From: Streptomyces sp. 846.5
GTDB taxonomy: Bacteria; Actinomycetota; Actinomycetes; Streptomycetales; Streptomycetaceae
Direction: 5' to 3'
Length of the DNA: 64,000 nt
Assembly: GCF_004365705.1 (NCBI RefSeq)
Contig: NZ_SOBN01000001.1
Span: 3,892,001-3,956,000, forward strand
Part shown: positions 60,889-64,000 of the stretch, one piece after another
How positions within the stretch are numbered: position 1 is the first letter of the stretch
How the letters are laid out: the number at the start of each line of letters is the position of its first letter
Position numbers and translations under genes: made by a program
The notes under the pieces: generated by a model
Told to the model about the DNA's origin: nothing
Seen by the model: the letters and a program-made list of their open reading frames with translations, nothing else
Databases searched by the model: none

Positions 60889-62136
60889 ATGGACGTCGTC
60901 CACGAGCGCGTCGCCGCGCTGGACGTCAGCAAGAAGGACGCCAAGGTGTGCGTCCGGGTCCCCGGCGCGCGCAAGGGGACCTTCGCCAGGGAGGTGACCA
61001 CCTGGGGGTCGATGACCGGCCAGGTCCTCGAACTGCGTGAGTTCCTCCTGGACAAGAACGTGACGCTGGTCGTCATGGAGGCGACCGGCGACTACTGGAA
61101 GCAGTTCTACTACCTTCTGGAGGACGCACTGCCAGTGCAGTTGGTCAACGCGGCCCACGCGAAGAACCTGCCCGGCCGCAAGAGCGACGTGAACGACGCC
61201 CAGTGGCTGGCTCAACTCGCAGCCCACGGGCTGCTGCGCGGCTCACTGGTGCCGCCGCCACCCGTGCGTGAACTGCGCGACCTGACCCGCCTGCGCTCCA
61301 AGCTGACCAACGACCGCTCCAAGGAGCACCAGCGGCTGGAGAAGCTCCTGGAGGACGCGGGCGTCAAACTGTCCGTGGTGGCCACCGACATCCTCGGCGT
61401 CTCCGGTCGGCTCATGCTCGGGGCCCTGTGTGCGGGCACGGCCGGCCCCGAGGCGATGGCCGAGCTGGCCAAGGGCCGCATGCGCTCGAAGATCCCCGAG
61501 CTGCGCGAGGCCCTGACCGGCCGCTTCACCAGCCACCACGCCTTCCTGACCCGCCTGCACCTGCAAGTAATCGACGGCTTCGATGCGGCCATCGCCGAAC
61601 TGGAGGCACGGATCGAGGTGGTGATGGAGCCCTTTCGCCCCCTGATCGACCTCCTGCTGACCATGCCCGGTATCGGCGAGAAGACCGCGCAGGTGATGGT
61701 CGCCGAGGCCGGTGCGGTCATCGACTGCTTCCCCAGCGCCGCATGCTTCGCGTCCTGGGCCGGACTCGCCCCCGGCTCCAACCAGTCAGGGCCGAAGACC
61801 AAACCCGCCAGGACCAGACATGGCAACACCTACCTCAAGGGCGCCCTCGGCATCGCAGCGCTGTCCGTCTCCCGCTCCCGCGGCACGTTCCTCAGCGCCC
61901 GCTATCACCGCATAGCCACCCGCCGAGGCCCGATGAGAGCCCTGGTCGCCACCGAGCACTCCATGGCCACGGCGATGTGGCACATGCTCACCCAGGGCGT
62001 GCCCTACCTCGAACTCGGCGGCGACTACTACACCCGCCGCGAGCCCGAACGCGCCAAGGCCCGCATCACCGCCCAGGCAGAGGCCCTCGGGCTCGCCGTC
62101 ACCTTCAGCCCCATCGAGCCCGACACCGCCGCCTGA
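60889..62136 (+). CDS. IS110-family transposase (DEDD/Ser recombinase)
   Basis: 415 residues from ATG 60889 behind GGAGG. N-terminal RuvC-like DEDD domain: VAALDVSKKDAKVCV (Asp), LVVMEATGDYWKQF (Glu), NLPGRKSDVNDAQWLAQLAA (Asp pair). A coiled middle follows, then the Tnp domain LLTMPGIGEKTAQVMVAEAG and the catalytic Ser region CFASWAGLAPGSNQSGPKTK. These enzymes use a bridge RNA to pair donor and target. The frame is intact, so it may be active. Confidence 0.93.
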   Translation: MDVVHERVAALDVSKKDAKVCVRVPGARKGTFAREVTTWGSMTGQVLELREFLLDKNVTLVVMEATGDYWKQFYYLLEDALPVQLVNAAHAKNLPGRKSDVNDAQWLAQLAAHGLLRGSLVPPPPVRELRDLTRLRSKLTNDRSKEHQRLEKLLEDAGVKLSVVATDILGVSGRLMLGALCAGTAGPEAMAELAKGRMRSKIPELREALTGRFTSHHAFLTRLHLQVIDGFDAAIAELEARIEVVMEPFRPLIDLLLTMPGIGEKTAQVMVAEAGAVIDCFPSAACFASWAGLAPGSNQSGPKTKPARTRHGNTYLKGALGIAALSVSRSRGTFLSARYHRIATRRGPMRALVATEHSMATAMWHMLTQGVPYLELGGDYYTRREPERAKARITAQAEALGLAVTFSPIEPDTAA

Positions 62137-62247
62137 CAACGCCCACAGTGCACCATTTGCGCAGGCCGGCCGCCACCGGTTCCCGAAGCATGTCAACAAG
62201 GCACCGCCGCACCTTCCGTCTGCCGGGCTGACCGTGATTTTCGCGTC

Positions 62248-62729
62248 AGCAAGTACCGCTTCGTGGAGGAGGTCGACATCGTCTCCGGCCTCGACAGCCG
62301 CCCGGACCTGGTGAAGATGGACCCGTACGCGTTCGAGCACCTGGTCCGCCAGCTCTTCGAGGCCGTCGGGCTGGAGGCCTGGACCACCCAGGCCAGCCGC
62401 GGCGACGGCGTCGACGCCGTCGCGATCAACCGCGACCCCCTGACCCCGGGGGCCTGTGCGTCATCCAGGCCAAACGCTACAAAGACGCCGTACCGGCCGA
62501 CGCCGTCCGAGCACTGGCCGGCGTCATGACCGACAAGGCCGCGGCCAAGGGCATCCTGGTCACCGCCTGTTACGGCAAATCCAGCCTCGACTTCACCCAA
62601 CGCACCGGACGCATGCAACTCATCGAAGGACGCGGCCTCAAAGCCCTCCTCAAAGAACACCTCGGCATCGACGCCATCATCGGCCTACCCAAAATCCCCC
62701 GCGGCTGGCACCCTCAAGACATCCAATAG
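62248..62729 (+). pseudogene. 3' fragment of the Mrr-like restriction endonuclease gene (frameshifted)
   Basis: Continues the fragment at 60601: SKYRFVEEVDIVSGLDSRPD, DPYAFEHLVRQLFEAVGLEA, DGVDAVAINRDPLTPG. In the G/C run near 62443-62452 one base is lost and the frame shifts: CVIQAKRYKDAVPADAVRAL, GRMQLIEGRGLKALLKEHLG, to TAG 62727. Asp in DGVDA and Q-A-K are the PD-(D/E)xK catalytic residues, now in different frames. So the gene is broken by both IS and frameshift. Confidence 0.82.
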
Positions 62730-62808
62730 CCACTGCGGTCGCCCGGCTCCAACGGCTCGACAAGGGCACGCAGGATCGAACGGCCCGCAAATCTTCAGGT
62801 GCAGGTGT

Positions 62809-62965
62809 GGTGCTGTATGCGGTGGCCCATCCATACAGCGACATCGCACACGCGCAGCGCGCTGACTGTCTCGGGGACCTTGGCTTCTTCCCGGAGCGAG
62901 ATCAGGCGCTGCTGCAGTTCGGCCCCGTCCGCATGGAGACCGCCTACACCCGCAGAAAGCCCTGA
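62809..62965 (+). pseudogene. Short gene-end remnant before the intron
   Basis: Protein-like, no start: VLYAVAHPYSDIAHAQRADC, LGDLGFFPERDQALLQFGPV, to TGA 62963. Unknown family. Confidence 0.3.
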
Positions 62966-62999
62966 ATCACCGGTATGACTCTGTTGGCTTGTGTCCTGA

Positions 63000-64000
63000 A
63001 CACGAAGAGGAGCTGCATGTAGGAGAGCTTCGCGAAGTGATGCTGTGCGGAAGATGAAGGATTCTGGCCCTTCGGAGTCGCCCTGCGGGGGGAGGCTTCA
63101 AACCGCCTCATGCTGCATTGGCTGAAGACCGTTGTGGTGAACGATGAGGAAAAGGCGTCGTAAGAGGCGTCAGGTAGGGATCGGGAAGACGAACGCGAGT
63201 GAATCGTTGCTGAAGTGTCGAAAGAGTTGAGACGACATCAAAACCGAGGTGTGCCAACAGCTTCGGGATGAGCCTGGCGGGTGCCCGTCTATTGGCCAGG
63301 CGGTGTCCGGCATGCAGACGACGTGAGCCCGATCTGCCGCTTTCGCATGGAACAGGAGAAGGCGTGCCCCGATACTGTCCGCCCTGGTAGGGGCGGGCGA
63401 CAGGGAGTGTCCCCGGCGGTGGAAGCCGCGAGGGATCGAGTACCGGCGCGGGGCGCGCTGGCGGACCGGCCCGTAGTAGTGACGAAGCTCCTGTAATGGG
63501 GGCGGAGCGAAGGGGCCGGGCTATTCGTGACGTTGTGTATCCGGACAACCGGACGTTCTCCGGGAGGAACTTGATGGACACGTTGAAGTCACCGGCCAAG
63601 CCGTTCGATATCTCGAAGCGGGAGGTCTGGGAGGCATACGAGGGAGTGAAAGCGAATCAAGGTGCGCCGGGAGTGGACGGGCAGTCCATCGACGAGTTCG
63701 AGAAGGATCTGAAGAACAACCTGTACAGGATCTGGAACAGAATGTCGTCGGGGACGTACTTCCCGCCGCCAGTGCGTGCGGTCGAGATCGCCAAGTCCTC
63801 GCCGGGAGGCGGGGTGAGGATCTTGGGCGTGCCCACGGTGGCCGACCGGATCGCCCAGCCGTGGTAGCCAGGCACCTCACGAACCGGGTCGAGCCCGTGT
63901 TCCATGAGGACTCGTACGGCTACCGCCCCGGGCGGTCGGCACTGGACGCGGTGGAGCTCTGCCGGCAACGCTGCTGGAGCAAGGACTGGGTGATTGAGCT
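63000..64000 (+). mobile_element. Group II intron (5' part; continues beyond window)
   Basis: About 570 bp of structured, poorly coding, relatively AT-rich leader (intron RNA domains) precede a group II reverse transcriptase frame. A GTGCG at 63045-63049 could be the 5' splice boundary, but this is uncertain. The 3' end lies outside. Confidence 0.7.
63574..64000 (+). pseudogene. ltrA: Group II intron reverse transcriptase/maturase, frameshifted and partial
   Basis: Starts at ATG 63574 (GGGAGGAA upstream): KREVWEAYEGVKANQGAPGV, DGQSIDEFEKDLKNNLYRIW, then GGGVRILGVPTVADRIAQ. In frame a stop follows at 63865-63867, whereas the family sequence continues one base later: TVVARHLTNRVEPVFHEDSY, GYRPGRSALDAVELCRQRCW. 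One missing base near 63857 explains it. As seen, the maturase is truncated, unless this is a sequencing error. The active-site YADD lies beyond the window. Confidence 0.85.

Larger units (their letters stand above)
60602..62247 (+). mobile_element. IS110-family insertion sequence
   Basis: About 1,646 bp inserted in the restriction gene: GACCTGAG before and AGCAAGTACC after join to an uninterrupted reading frame with AG shared at both junctions (60600-60601, 62248-62249). Structure: 287-bp leader, transposase, 111-bp tail. A long noncoding left end and no terminal inverted repeats or target duplication beyond the 2-bp core are typical of the IS110 group. Confidence 0.88.

Overview
The window is high-GC actinobacterial DNA, most likely from Streptomycetaceae (Streptomyces, Kitasatospora or Streptacidiphilus). 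I infer this from the very GC-rich third codon positions, the frequent GTG/TTG starts, the HspR-type (HAIR) operator before clpB, LAXTG-type surface anchoring, DUF5753-type XRE regulators and MGT-type glycosyltransferases. The first 50 kb reads like ordinary chromosome. The last 14 kb is a mobile-element-rich accessory region with many broken genes.

Region 1 (1-17.3 kb): a partial secreted beta-helix protein, a YbjN-family protein, clpB with its HAIR operator, a LURP-one protein, a thioredoxin-NHL protein, a long hairpin, an M18 aminopeptidase, an acyl-CoA dehydrogenase behind two tandem palindromes, an SseB-like protein, a pirin behind two tandem palindromes, a secreted protein, a PP2C-like phosphatase, a small conserved protein, a membrane protein, a membrane-anchored DsbA-like thioredoxin and a PucR-type regulator.

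Region 2 (17.2-24.8 kb): a three-gene operon read leftwards. It encodes an OB-fold membrane protein (YqiJ-like, with a His/Gly-rich loop), a flotillin (YqiK-like) and a 1569-residue AAA ATPase of the 'DNA repair ATPase' type. It is probably one membrane-associated system of unknown function.

Region 3 (24.9-35.4 kb): AlkB-like dioxygenase, ArsR regulator, LysE exporter with its divergent LysR-type partner, a class A penicillin-binding protein, a degenerate-receiver LuxR protein, DUF488, and an ABC exporter translationally coupled to an XRE/DUF5753 regulator. These last two are divergent from a 45-residue proline/lysine-rich peptide gene.

Region 4 (35.4-50.3 kb): NUDIX-like protein; glycosyltransferase plus aldehyde dehydrogenase with a divergent TetR; a SIS protein plus an APH-fold kinase resembling the actinobacterial glucosamine kinases, divergent from an APC permease; a VOC protein; a large beta-helix/PKD secreted protein; a DUF4034-like protein; and an LprG-like lipoprotein coupled to an MFS transporter (compare mycobacterial LprG/P55).

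Region 5 (50.3-64 kb): decaying accessory DNA. It contains regulator remnants, an LATTG surface protein, a ribbon-helix-helix protein with a doubly frameshifted partner, and the 3' half of a tRNA-Gly(CCC), probably an attachment-site copy. Beyond that are three NTF2-fold proteins, an orphan MerB-like protein, a SIR2-domain protein (candidate phage defence), an IS6 remnant, and a Mrr-like restriction gene split by an IS110-family element. The noncoding leader of that element carries short matches to both recombination flanks, as expected of a bridge RNA. At the right edge is a group II intron with a frameshifted reverse transcriptase.
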